Source: Mytilus californianus (lineage: Eukaryota > Mollusca > Bivalvia > Mytilida > Mytilidae). From it: 64,000 nucleotides of DNA. The notes below the pieces were generated by a model that saw only the letters and a list, made by a program, of their open reading frames with translations, did no database searches and was not told the origin of the DNA. Of the stretch, positions 22,900 to 33,835 are shown piece after piece; position 1 is the first letter of the stretch, and every line of letters starts with the position of its first letter. The stretch is taken from positions 93,749,285 to 93,813,284 of the forward strand of contig NW_026262734.1 of the NCBI RefSeq assembly GCF_021869535.1, read 5' to 3'. The translations under genes and the position numbers were made by a program.

Positions 22900-23785
22900 C
22901 TATTGCTTACTAAACACGTGATTGAATGTTCCTTTTTCGTACTCCTGACAGAAAAGTTTAAATAACATAGTTAGCTGTTCGTATTCTACTTAGAAATATT
23001 AGATACGGAAAAAAATAATCAATTGATGGATGCGTTGATTTATAACAGAAATTAAATAAAAGGAATCAATTGCTATCTATTTACTAGTAAATGAAGCAAT
23101 CTCTTATGACTAGGTTTCCTTAATTGCTTTCCTTTCATAGCATTATTTTATTTGAGTAATTTATATTTTGTTTACTGCTCAGTATAATTAATTTACATTT
23201 GATTGCATTTACTAAAATTTTATTAGCATCTAACTGGTAGTGGATGGTAAATCTTAATGAAATATGGAAATTAAAAGTATTTTAGTAGTTGGTTTACGAT
23301 CAGGAATATTTATGATGTTATTATCCATATATATAACAGGTATGATTTTTATGGGTTTTTTTTTTTTTGCAATTTTTCCTTTCAGTAAACTGGAGGTTGT
23401 TAGTAATTAGCGAATGCTCTGTTTATTCATTCGTCTTTCACGTCTTAAGTTGAAATATCTCCAAAACATTTATGAAAAAGCAAAACGACAATCAAACAAG
23501 GCCAGCAGACACTTCATTCTCAAGAAAAGTCAATAACATAATATAGATCGGTCAAAACGACTGAACCCCCACCCTAGCCCCATAGGAGCTTGCGTTATAC
23601 TAGTGTTTGTCTATTTAATACCTGTAACATCCTGAATCCATTAACTATTGATATTACGAGAGGTAGTTTGTATGTACTAACTACTAGCATGAAAGATCAT
23701 ACATGTTTGTACTTATCTGTCAGTAATTGCATTTTTGTTTTAGATTTTGAAAATGGGAATATTCTAGTATATGAATAAAAGGAGC
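22900..23785. other. No gene recognised
   Basis: AT-rich intergenic sequence. No domain, splice context or named repeat was seen. Confidence 0.4.
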
Positions 23786-23890
23786 TGTCAGACAGGTCAA
23801 TGAGACAGCAACCCAACAGCAATACAAACGACATCTAGAGGGCAACATAAGATTTTAACAATATACAGGTGTCTATAATGTTTGCTACTC
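23785..23890 (+). repeat. Dispersed repeat fragment (GAGACAGCAACCCAACAGC)
   Basis: The wording resembles 61455-61600 (GAGACAACAACCCGACC) and continues into ACAAACGACATCTAGAGGGC. Confidence 0.5.
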
Positions 23891-23962
23891 TAAATGTCCT
23901 GAGTCTGTACGCCTAATGAACTTATTAAACAGAAATAATCAAAGATATGCCATCAAAACTAA

Positions 23963-24596
23963 TGCCTCGTTCACACGTACATTAATGCTGCGTTCACACG
24001 TAATTCGAATTCGATTCGCATTAACTAATTAGTTTAATTCGCATTCGAATCGTTTTACGTCCAAACGTTAATTCTAATTCGATTTGCAATACGCGTCAAA
24101 TTTGCTTTACTGTCCGAACGACGTTAACTTTTAATTCGTATCAACAAAAACGGATTTCTAATGCGAATTGGTTAATGCGAATAAGCCAGTTCGAATCAAT
24201 TCGAATTAAAAAGGAAGAGTGTGTGAACGCGATTAGCGAATTCGATTCGCATTCGATTCGAATTCAATTCGAATTAAATGTACGTGTGAACTAGGCACTA
24301 ATTCGAATTGAATGGCTAATGCGAATGCGAATCGAATTCGCCAATCGCGTTCACACACTCTTCCTTTTTAATTCGAATTGATTCGAATTGGCTAATTCGA
24401 ATTATCCAATTCGCATTAGAAATACGTTTTTGTTAATACGAATTAAAAGATAACGTCGTTCGGACAGTAAAGCGAATTTGACGCGCATTGCAATTCGAAT
24501 TAGAATTGACGTTAGGACGTAAAACTTTCGAATGAGAATTAAACTAATTCGAATTAGTTAATGCGAATCGAATTCGAATTACGTGTGTACTCAGCA
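23963..24596 (+). mobile_element. ATTCGAAT-rich TIR element, outer copy, interrupted by a second copy
   Basis: The outer copy starts TGCCTCGTTCACACGTACAT, breaks at 23985, resumes at 24297 and ends GTGTGTACTCAGCA at 24596, with TAA on both outer flanks. The break holds an inverted copy, so the whole is a large palindrome of about 630 bp. Confidence 0.78.
23986..24296 (-). mobile_element. ATTCGAAT-rich TIR element, inner copy nested in its own kind
   Basis: Runs TGCTGCGTTCACACGTAATT ... TACGTGTGAACTAGGCA, opposite in direction to the outer copy. TAA precedes it and CTAA follows, compatible with a 3-bp target duplication. Confidence 0.78.
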
Positions 24597-24599
24597 TAA

Positions 24600-24840
24600 A
24601 GAGCATGACTGTCATATTTGTTTTTCGTAAATTGTTTTATTATAATGTAGGCCGTTAGTTTTCTCAATTGAATTGTTTCATATTATCATGTCGGGGCCTT
24701 TTATAGCCGACTATATGGTATGAGTTTTTCTCATTGTTGAAGGCCGTACGGTTGCCTATAATTGCTTACATCCACATTATTTGAACTTTGGTGGATAGTT
24801 GTCTCATTGGCAATCATACCTCATCTCCTTATTTTTATAT
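24600..24840 (-). repeat. Repeat B with terminal module
   Basis: Reading along the plus strand: GGCCGTTAGTTTTCTC, TCGGGGCCTTTTATAGCCGA, GAAGGCCGTACGGTTGCC, then TTTGGTGGATAGTTGTCTCA, TTGGCAATCATACC and TCCTTATTTTTATAT. It ends exactly where other families also end. Whether the plus strand is the transcribed sense is an inference. Confidence 0.8.
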
Positions 24841-25049
24841 TTGCATATGACAAACGAGAACCACGGACCTGACTTGGGACATACAAAAAAATATATGGCG
24901 GGGTTTAAACTACTTTTGTATATATCGTCCCTATTTCATCTCGATCATCGGATTAAAAAAACGTACTTAACTTTAAAAACCATGTGATATATAGCAATAC
25001 CAAAAGTCCTAAAGCAATAATAATAATATTGCTAATGGTTCCCATTTAG

Positions 25050-25405
25050 ATGACGATGATGATGGATGGCTGCTGAACGTCCAGCGGCAAATTAATATGC
25101 ATATTCAGAACGAGAACATGTTAATGTAATATGAATATTTACCCTGCGTTGTACTAGACCGACACGCTGAACCGGATTTTTAACGTGCTAGTTCACAAGG
25201 TAACAGTCCGCAGGTAGATATGTCACCTTACCCGTACACATTATTCTGACTCCGAGCCGACCAGTTTTTGCTCTTACTCCTTAATGCCGCGTGCTTATCG
25301 GAGAAGCAGAAAATACCAATTTTAAAGTCTTTGGGTTGACCTGGCCGGGGTTCGAACCCATGACCTCCCGCACTCGAGGCGAACACACTACCTTCAACAA
25401 TGAAC
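25050..25405 (-). mobile_element. tRNA-headed SINE
   Basis: On the minus strand, from about 25400 downwards: GGTAGTGTGTTCGCCTCGAG, TGCGGGAGGTCATGGGTTCG, AACCCCGGCC. This is the D-loop to T-arm order of a tRNA, with a GGTTCGAACC B box. A GC-richer body follows, ending near CGCTGGACGTTCAGCAGCC. A functional tRNA is excluded because no acceptor stem pairs. Confidence 0.65.
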
Positions 25406-25439
25406 ACTCTCCAAAATTGTGGACTAGAATAGAATTCAT

Positions 25440-25790
25440 GACAAAAATCTCTTTTTTGTTGATCTTGTATTGCTGATCATTTTTTTCTGTTTACAGTTTC
25501 TCTCTATCTTCTTTAGTTTTTGCCCAAAAACACAAAAAATGGTAAACAAATTGCTATTTAAGAGTAATCACTCATTCAAAGGCCGTCTACTAACGATTTT
25601 GGCAAAATTTTACTTATGTGTAGATCTTGTCTTGCTGACTTGTGTGATACGTTTTGCTATTTAAAGTGTCTATGTCATCTACCACTTATAGTTTTTTCAA
25701 GATAATAGGCAAAAACGTAAACTATTGGTAAAAATCATCACAAAAGAGCAAGAACTCTAATAAGTTGACTGATGATTTTAGCTATATAGA
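25440..25790 (+). repeat. Pearl-like element interior fragment
   Basis: Carries the same phrases as 26700-27010: TTGATCTTGTATTGCTGATC and TGTAGATCTTGTCTTGCTGA, followed by TTTTTCAAGATAATAGGC. Two related units are visible. Confidence 0.6.
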
Positions 25791-26190
25791 TATAAGAAGA
25801 TGTGGTATGAGTGCCAAAGAGACAACTCTCCATCCAAAAAAAAAGTAAAATCACAAAAATACTGAACTCCGAGGAAAATTCAAAACGGAAAGTCCCTAAT
25901 CAAATGGCAAAATCAAAAGCTCATACACATCAAACGAATGGTTAACAACTGTCATATTCCTGACTTGGTACAGGCATTTTCTTATGTAGAAAATAGTGGA
26001 TTGAACCTGGTTTTATAGCTAGCTAATTTTTTAACCTCTCACTTGTATGACAGTCGCATCAAATTCCATTATATTGACAACGATGCGTGAACAAAACAAA
26101 CAGACATAATAGGTAAAAATGACAAAAATAGGGGTACAGCAGTCAACATTGTGTTATAATCTTAATCACTATAAAGACAAACAAATATGT
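25790..26190 (-). mobile_element. Solo 3' tail of the retroelement family, minus strand, with terminal module
   Basis: This is the reverse complement of the 18190-18540 tail. On the minus strand it ends at 25798 with the GAGTTGTCTCTTTGGCACTC / ACCACATCTTCTTATAT module. It therefore shows the full 3' end of the family. Confidence 0.72.
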
Positions 26191-26384
26191 CAACAAAGAA
26201 ACACAAAAAGGCATATATCAAATTTAACAAACTCATTCATTGCTTTTTTATTATACGATTTTTTTTATCTTTGTTAAATCCACCCATAAAGGACTGAAAG
26301 ATTTTAAGTACTAGGACCGATTCCTAGCCCTGACAGGCACATGGTTAGGTCCAAGTCACAATTTGTAAAAGTAAACCATTATAG

Positions 26385-26680
26385 GTCAAAGTAAGGCCAT
26401 CAACACGGAGCCTTGGCTCACACCGAACAGCAAGCTATAAAGGGCCCTAAAAAATGACTAGTGTAAAACCATTCAAACAGGAAACCCAACGGTCTAATCT
26501 AAATAAAAAACGAGAAACGAGAAACACTTATGAACCACATCAACAAACGACAACCACTGAACATCAGGTTCCTGACTTAGGACAGGTGCAAACAAATGCA
26601 GCGGGTTTAAACGTTTTAATAGGCGCTAGCCTTCACCCTACCTGAAACAATAGTGTAACATCACAACATAGAAAGACACA
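26385..26680 (+). repeat. Repeat B copy, diverged
   Basis: AAACCATTATAGGTCAAAGT, GCAAGCTATAAAGGGCCC, AACAAACGACAACCACTGAA, CAGGTTCCTGACTTAGGACA. Confidence 0.7.
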
Positions 26681-26689
26681 CTATAAAAT

Positions 26690-27930
26690 GTTGACTTATT
26701 TGTAGATCTAGTCTTGCTCATCATCTTGCTATTTAAAGTGGCTATCTATAATAGTTTTCAACATAAGAGGCAGAACACTAAAAATGGATGAAAATCGCCA
26801 TTAAAGAGCAATTATAACTCCAATAAGGAGTGAACTGACGATTTTGGTCATTATACATTTTTATATATATTGTCTTGCTGATAATTTTTGCTTATTTAAG
26901 TTTCTATCCATCTATTACAGTTTTTGAGATATTAGGCAATAATGCAATAAAAATGACAAAAATCGATATTAAGGGCAATAGCCCTGTAAGGGGTCGTCAA
27001 ACGAGTTAAACAACTAAACTGATTTGTAGATCTCTTATAGTTTTTGAGCTTTTAAAGGAATGACTGTAATATTTCTTCTGTCTATGAAGAAATAACATAA
27101 AAAATGTGATGCACACTAAATAACCCGTGTAGCCCTTTAATGGCAATTTAAGGAGCCTGTGTCGCTCACCTAGGGCTATGTGCATCTTCAACAATGAACA
27201 CTCTCCAACATTTTCTCTATTTATAGGTTGCACTTTGTAAATACAGCTTTTTCACAAGCCACGCCTCTTTTGGGGAGATATATAATTTGTTAACGTACTG
27301 GTTCCCAGATATGATCTCTGTGTTTCTTCTCATAGAGACATAACTTGAGAATGTTACCAGTATACAATAAAATGGTAGCGCCTAAAATCTAATTCTTAGG
27401 AGGTCCAAAAGTAGAGGTAGGGGTAGTATAGAATTTTAGTATAAGTTTAAACTCTTAGAAGTTCAGGGCATATAAATGTTGAAAATATGCCTCATAGCCC
27501 TATATTTTGACCTTTGAATAAAATACTAGTGCATATCAACTTTCCGTTCTGAGATATAATTTTTCACGAAATTTCCTAGTAAAAGTGGCACAGTTTTAGC
27601 CGCAAAGGGAGTTCCTATGTGAAATTACATTGTCTATATTTACAGAATTGCAACCTATAGCGGTTTTCAAGATAATAGACAAAACTTGCATTTTACCCCT
27701 ATGTTCTATTTTTAGTCATGCCAGCCATGTTGGTTGGCAACCGGGGCCATCAGACACATTTTTAAAACGAGATACCCTAATGATAATTGTGGTCAAATTT
27801 GGATAAATTTGGCCGAGTAGTTTCAGAGGAGAAGATTTCTGTAAAAGTTAACGACGACGACGACGGACGACGGATGACAGACACCAAGTGATGAGAAAAG
27901 TTCACTTGGCCCTTTGGGCCAGGTGAGCAA
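26690..27930 (+). mobile_element. Second pearl/Helitron-like element, without a long array
   Basis: It has interior units with TTGTCTTGCTGAT (26700, 26870), GGAGCCTGTGTCGCTCACCT (27155, like the left end of the element at 20165) and CATTTTACCCCTATGTTCTA. It ends like that element: ACGACGACGACGGACGACGG, ACACCAAGTGATGAGAAAAG, TTCACTTGGCCC TTTG GGCCAGGTGAG. At 27055-27130 a half copy of the 56872 palindrome is inserted or captured. Confidence 0.7.
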
Positions 27931-28129
27931 AAAATAGTCTATGAAATATTTATATGCCAAAAGAACAGTGATTTTTGCTTTGTTTGAAAAAAGTTGTCTT
28001 ATATACACTTCACATCTTCTTATCATAATTATGATCAACATGGTCAAATTGAAAAGTACCCTGCACCTAGATAACGACCGTGATATTTGATGACGATAAA
28101 AAAAAGATTGCTTCAATGTTCCACTTGTA

Positions 28130-28833
28130 AATTTGAATTTATTTGATTCAATATTTTAGGAGCATGTATATTCATATGAGAAGAATTTTCTGTTTATACA
28201 AGATTCAAGTTCGATAAGAATCCTACATAAAAAGAAAAGATACCATGGTTCAAAAACGAAATACGAAAATCAAAAATTATTCACAAATCAATACGGTTAC
28301 CCAGAAAGCTACATACTCAGAAACACGAACACCACATAAACCGGGGTTAACTCTTATTCTTTTTGCCACAATAGTTGCATCCGTCGTGTAGCTCATTCCA
28401 AGTATAAATTCGTTGTTTTCAGTCATGAACAAGATCTGTGTTCGTTTTCATTGGTCACGATCTTCCATAAAATGTCATTAGATTAATTTCAACTTTCCAC
28501 TAAGTTTTTAAGGTCACAAGACACACATTACTCCATCTACCAGTCCGTTGGTATAATCCTCATAATCATTCCACCTTATATTTGTAATAGAGAGAGAAGT
28601 AAGTTTTGCGAAACAGCCCATGTTAACCCTTCACACACCTGTGCTCACCCCGTCTATAGTGTTATGTGTATATATGTAATGACCGTACTTTTTTTTTTCA
28701 TTTGTTCATTGTTCATTTTCATGTAGTGCTGTTAGCTTTTCTTCGTCAACTCAGTATATCATTGCTATCTTTTACTTGAAAGTGAGAGTAGCCATAAATC
28801 TTTTTTTTTTTTTTTTTTTTGTTTTTTTTTTAG
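28130..28833. other. Upstream of the lectin-like exons; signal-peptide exon not found
   Basis: No ATG-led hydrophobic frame with a fitting donor (one base of the next codon) was recognised. The last 36 bases are an almost pure T tract serving the next acceptor. Confidence 0.4.
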
Positions 28834-29073
28834 ATACCAGCATTGTAAAGTTACAACTACACTATAATTATAAATTTAGCTTGAACTTGACGAGAACACT
28901 GACGTCATCAACTGTTATCCAGTGTGCACGTGAATGTATTGGACAAAACATGACAGGAAGTGCATCATATCATGACAAAGATTGTTCTTGTCATTCAAGC
29001 GTTTTTACCAGTAAAGACGATGCAGATGTGATAACGGGTGCTGTCTACATTAAACCTGTCCCTTACATGGAAG
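28834..29073 (+). CDS. Lectin-like gene exon: PAN/apple-like region
   Basis: The acceptor follows an unusually long T tract (28798-28832). The exon runs from DTSIVKLQLHYNYKF to VYIKPVPYME and ends at GGAAG|GTAACT. Four cysteines are visible. The domain name is tentative. Confidence 0.7.
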
Positions 29074-30508
29074 GTAACTGCTCGTGTAAAGTTATTCCTT
29101 ATTCTACAGGGCTATGATAAAATACGCAAGTCAACAGCAGGAGGATTTTTGTTAGATGACTGTACTGGCCTTGTAAAAACTGAACAGTATACTCTTGCCC
29201 AACACTAGATGAAAATGAATACTAGTATTCTGTCACAGAAAATGCAAGAAGTAATTATGTACAAGAGTGAAAATACATTTTCGATCTTTCCCACGAAAAA
29301 AAAGTAAGCCGGTCTAAGAACAATCAAAATGAAAATTCGGTCCGCAACAAAATACGCCAGCCATTGCCGACACCCGAATGACCATCCCCTTACAATTTAG
29401 AGAAGTATTTTGAAGTGTTATAGTATTCGTTGTTGTGTAATTTGACATTTGACCTATTGCTTGTTTTCCCCACATCAATTATTTGTTTCTCTATTTTCAG
29501 CTGACACAAAGAAATGTCCAGATGATTACTATTATTACGGTAATGTTTCCTGTTTTAGATTCTTTGGCACGTTGGTAAATCACGGTACAGCAGTACAGGT
29601 TTGTCAACAGCAAAACGCATCATTGATCAAGATTGATAGTGATGACAAACAGGAACATGTAAATCAGTATTTAGGTACTACTTATTGAAATGAATTAGCA
29701 CATAACTTCCTGATAGTATAGATAATTAAAGTGTTCATATTACGAGACCTAATGTTTAATTATGTTTCGATCGCTGTCCTGGGAATGAGTTCTAATACTG
29801 GGATATCATTTAATATTGGTTGCATGATTGATTTACTCATTGATTGATACAGGTGCACGCAAAAAAGTTCACGAATGCAGATATATTCAATAACTGATTA
29901 TTCGATTTAATGGACCAATAAAAATTTCGAATTTAAATACATAATATAATAAATGAATCAATTTGCATAAAATACGAAACACTTATCAGTTGCGTTGCAT
30001 TATAAATAAAAACCAATATTCATTCAAAAGTCCCAACGAAGAAAAAGTCTTTCCTTCGATAGGATGTAGTAAAGCACACCTCTTTGTGACCATTAATTTT
30101 CTAGGTATAGACATTCTTTAAATAAAAATTGTTAAGACTACAATCTGAACTTTACTCTGGGGATGCTTGTGATGTATAGAAAATATGCTTTTAATGCTGA
30201 AAGTTTATAAAAAGAGGATAAGAACTATTTTGAAAAGAGACTTCTTTTGATGATAGTATATAACATTATGAATTGTAGACTGGCATCCAGCCGAACTCGT
30301 CCACATACAAGGGTATAGAGGACTTGAAGATGATTCCTGGTTTTTTGAAGACGGGAATGAGATGGAATTCAACAATTGGAACGAACGTCAACCTGTCAAT
30401 GATCCACAGAATAGTCACATAGTAATGGATATATTGGAGGGTGGTGGTCACTGGTCAAACGTTAATCCTGAATACGTAGCAAGCTCCTTATGTGAAATAT
30501 ACATTTAA
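28834..30508 (+). CDS. C-type lectin-like protein, last three exons (5' exon not found)
   Basis: Exons 28834-29073, 29501-29674 and 30279-30508 join in phase (240, 174 and 230 nt) with GT/AG borders; TAA is at 30506-30508. The first exon encodes a cysteine-rich PAN/apple-like segment (VIQCARECIGQ, DKDCSC). The next two form a C-type lectin-like domain: CPDD, NVSCFRFFG, AVQVCQQQNASLIKI, then FNNWNERQPVND, GGHWSNVNP and the final SLCEIY. In mollusc relatives such proteins are secreted recognition or shell-matrix proteins. The usual EDCV and WNDxxC cysteines are both absent, and the sugar motif QPD/EPN reads QPV, so calcium-dependent sugar binding is doubtful. The first exon opens with two bases of a split codon, so a signal-peptide exon should lie upstream; I could not identify it. 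Confidence 0.75.
29501..29674 (+). CDS. Lectin-like gene exon: N-terminal half of CTLD
   Basis: Acceptor CTATTTTCAG, donor TTTAG|GTACTA. Encodes DTKKCPDDYYYYGNVSCFRF and on to DSDDKQEHVNQYL, with three of the canonical CTLD cysteines. Confidence 0.8.
30279..30508 (+). CDS. Lectin-like gene last exon: C-terminal half of CTLD
   Basis: Acceptor GAATTGTAG. Encodes WHPAELVHIQGYRGLEDDSW through NNWNERQPVND and GHWSNVNPEY to SLCEIYI and TAA. Only the final cysteine of the fold remains. An AATAAA at 30765-30770 lies inside the neighbouring mobile element. Confidence 0.8.
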
Positions 30509-30639
30509 GACACGGAAAAAAATATGACTGTTACATTGTTACATTTATATTACTTGTAATATAGACAAACCCCTGATATATATATATATACCCATCTGCT
30601 TCCAGTTGTGCGCAAAGAAACATAACTATATTTATTTTT

Positions 30640-31829
30640 AAGGTAGATAAACTATATACCGCCATCTTGGATTGTAAAATAGCAGTTCACAGACAGTCTA
30701 GTTCTTAGCTTAAATCTGTAAATTTTGAGACAGATTGATTATTATGTGTTAGGCTGTTTATTTGAATAAAGAAAAATAATTGGTTTATTGCATTCTTTTA
30801 ACAAATTCCAAATGTTTGTGTTTGTTTGAATCAAATTGTCAACTTAACCATTTAAGGGTAGATAACTCAAATAGTAAAATGTTTATAAGGAAATGATAGA
30901 GAAATTTTCATTTTTTACTTTTAGCAAGAAAACAAGGTCGGTGACACCATATTTTTTTTTTTCTTAAAGCATATTTTAAAACCTAGCTTCTCATATTTTA
31001 TTTCAAAATTCCATCTCATAGATTTCTTTTTATTCACAAAAACGTGTTTTTTCATGAACAATCTATGCAAATTTTGGCAGTTTTGCACGACTTGTAGCTT
31101 GAAAAATAGCACGGTGACCCATACATTTTATTAACCCTTACTATGCCGTAAAGCCTATATTTAGGCTTTCTGTACTCCTTTCAAATGCCAACGGTCTTTA
31201 TTTAGGCTTAGCAACGATTGCCTATGTCGTCTGTTTTGTAACAATACACATTACGTCACAGATGGGTAAGGACAATACATTGAGGCTCGACACGGGGTTT
31301 CAATGCAGGACGATTTCTGTTTATTGCAGGGGACAGACTTGCCATTGCTGTCGTCATATGTTTTTGACGTAATGCTAAAATATGACTTCATAATTGTAGA
31401 CAGCATCGTAAACTGTAGACAACATCGTAAAATAATGGCCGCGTCTCATGAAAAATGTGACAGAAGCAAACAGGACAACTATTCATAACTATTCAAGTAA
31501 TGTAGAGGAGGGGTTTAAATAATAAAAAAAAGATACAATGTATTCTTACTTTGATTAAATGAAGACTCGTGTGGTTTTCAAAACTATAGCCTAATAAAAA
31601 GTGAGGTCACGGAGATATTTATCAAGCTACAGCTTTTGCAATTTTTTTTTAAATAATCGGAATAATACAATAAAACAAATAACTACAATTATCTTCAGTT
31701 AGATGAAAAGTCTTATAAATGAATTGCATTCCTCATTTAAAATACATATTATTTCATTAAAGATCTAGACCGATTGTTTTCTAGTATTTTACAATCCGAG
31801 ATGGCGGAAGATACCAGATATCTACTTTT
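30640..31829. mobile_element. 1.2-kb inverted-repeat element (ACCGCCATCTTGGATTGTAAAA ends)
   Basis: The left end is AAGGTAGATAAACTATATAC, CGCCATCTTGGATTGTAAAA and, further in, AGTCTAGTTCTT. The right end read in reverse is AAAAGTAGATATCTGGTATC, CGCCATCTCGGATTGTAAAA and GGTCTAGATCTT, so imperfect inverted termini extend about 75 bp. The interior has no transposase-like frame. A right end alone recurs at 61150-61215. It lies just past the lectin-like gene's stop and may supply its AATAAA. Confidence 0.65.
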
Positions 31830-32224
31830 AAATTTTATATCTTCAAATTTAACACCCTCCAAACACATTGATACCCGTATTTTTCAATCAAAGAAAAATT
31901 AAAATGGGTCTCTAAATATTTGGCGAGTTATTTATTGACAGGATGAGAGAAATCCTGAAAGTCCGCAATCGCAGTCCATCAAACTGTTTTATCATGGTGA
32001 TTCATGTTAATTGCATGATAAATGTTCAATAGAATTATTCTACCACGGTTTAAACTAAATGTTGTACGTGTCGTGTATTCGGAATAATTTACTTCAACTT
32101 CTGCCGGGTCAATCTTACTTTCAAAATGTTCATACTGTGAATCCGATGACCAACTGTTGAAACTAACGAACTTTTAAGAGATCACAGATTTGCATAAAAT
32201 AATCGTTCTTTATGAATGTCCACA

Positions 32225-32610
32225 AGAGATAAAAATTAGAAGATGTGGTATGACTATCAATTACCCATAAATGCAACAACTCCCCACAAGAAACCAAATG
32301 ACGTAGAAGTAAGCAACTAAAGGTCACCGTTTGGCCTTCAATAATGAGCATAACCCATACCGTGAAATGACAAATGCAAACAATTCAAACGAGAAATCTA
32401 ACGGCCGGATTTATGCACAAAACAATAGACGACAAAAAAAAATATAATAAACAGCAACAAACGCCAACCACTCAATTGCATGTAGGCTCCTGAATTAGGT
32501 CAGGCAAATATAGAATGAAAAGGGGTTAAACATGTTTGTGGGTACCAACCCTCCTCTAACCTGTGACAGTGGTGTATTAACATCACACCATAAGAAAAAA
32601 ATTATAAATA
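32225..32610 (+). repeat. Repeat B copy, diverged
   Basis: AGAAGATGTGGTATGACTAT, CGTTTGGCCTTCAATAATGA, GCATAACCCATACCG, CAAACGCCAACCACTCAATT. Confidence 0.75.
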
Positions 32611-32729
32611 TCACTTGGTTTAAACCGTAGTTATTATTGGAAAATTGTAACCCTGCAGTTACTGTAGTACAATTTTACATAAAATTCAAATATGGGATTC
32701 GGAAAAGTTGAAAAAACTTTTATAATATA

Positions 32730-33060
32730 AAAAAGAAGATGTGGTATGATTGCCAATGAGACAACTCTTCACAAGAGACCAAATGACACAGAAATTAACA
32801 ACTATAGGTCACCGTACGGCCTTCAACAATGAACAAAGCCCATACCGCATATATTAGTCAGCTATAAAAGGCCCCGAAATGACAAATGTAAAACAATTCA
32901 AACGAGAAAACTAACGGTCTAATTTATGTACAAATAAATTAACGAAAAACAAATATGTTAAACAGCAACAAACGACAACCACTGAATTACAGGCTCCTGA
33001 CTTGGGACAGGCACATACATACAGAATGTGGCGAGGTTAAACATGTTAGCGGGATTTTAT
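32730..33060 (+). repeat. Repeat B copy, near full length
   Basis: The best-preserved copy: GAAGATGTGGTATGATTGCC, AATGAGACAACTCTTCACAA, CCGTACGGCCTTCAACAATG, TCAGCTATAAAAGGCCCCG, AACGACAACCACTGAATTAC, TGGGACAGGCACATACATAC. Confidence 0.85.
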
Positions 33061-33685
33061 AAATCTGTCTCCCGTATCACTTGAAAAGAGATCGATACCA
33101 AGCACAAAAACGACTATCAAAAACACAAAAGGTATATACATGAGAGTATTCGCACGCCGGTACAGAAAGCTAATACATTAATAGGTTGAATTGGCATGCT
33201 CAATAAATGTTCGATTTTCAATATTTAAGTTTAAATGATATACTTTTACAAGGTTAAATTTGAAAACATTTCAAATCATAAATATCATAAATGTATCGCT
33301 TGAAATTACTACGGAACCCCTCAAATACGTAGGACTCGCATTTCATCTGCTGCGCTTCGGATCAAAATCTTAAAAACCCCAAAATACTTGATGTTCTGTG
33401 CACACCTCCATCTGTGCCCCTCTCCGTGACGTTCCTTCATTGTGGACGTCATAGGCGGTACAGCTGTTTTTCGTATACCCAAAATATGCCGTGGCAAAGT
33501 ATTGAATCAGTGTGGCAGTGAAAGGGTTAAAATGTACATTTTGGCAAAGTATCCGAAAATTCTATCTGAGGAAATATATACCAATGATCATCCTTAACAA
33601 AGCCAAGTGAAGCATTGTTTTGATATGAGAATTGGAAACGCTTCTTTTCAGAGCATCTTAAGACAGATTTGGAACTTTTGGTTTT
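33060..33685. other. No gene recognised
   Basis: Contains a CGCTGCGCTTCGGATCAA phrase (near 33350) and GTGGCAGTGAAAGGGTTAAA. These look like dispersed-repeat debris. Confidence 0.35.
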
Positions 33686-33835
33686 CAAAGCTTCAACTTC
33701 GTCTTTTTCTTGGCCTTCCTTTAACTTATAGCTGTTTTGATTTGATCGCTTCTGATCAGTCTTGTGGAGACGAAACGGGCGTCTTTGGGTAATAAATTAC
33801 AGGCCGGATAGATCCATAATTAGTTATCAATTGAC
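33685..33835 (+). repeat. Repeat A copy
   Basis: CAAAGCTTCAACTTCGTC, GATCAGTCTTGTGGAGACGA, AACGGGCGTCTTTGG. Confidence 0.7.

Noticed and set aside
25330-25405. Possible tRNA gene on the minus strand
   Set aside because: B-box and D-loop-like words are present, but the acceptor stem does not pair and a SINE body follows.
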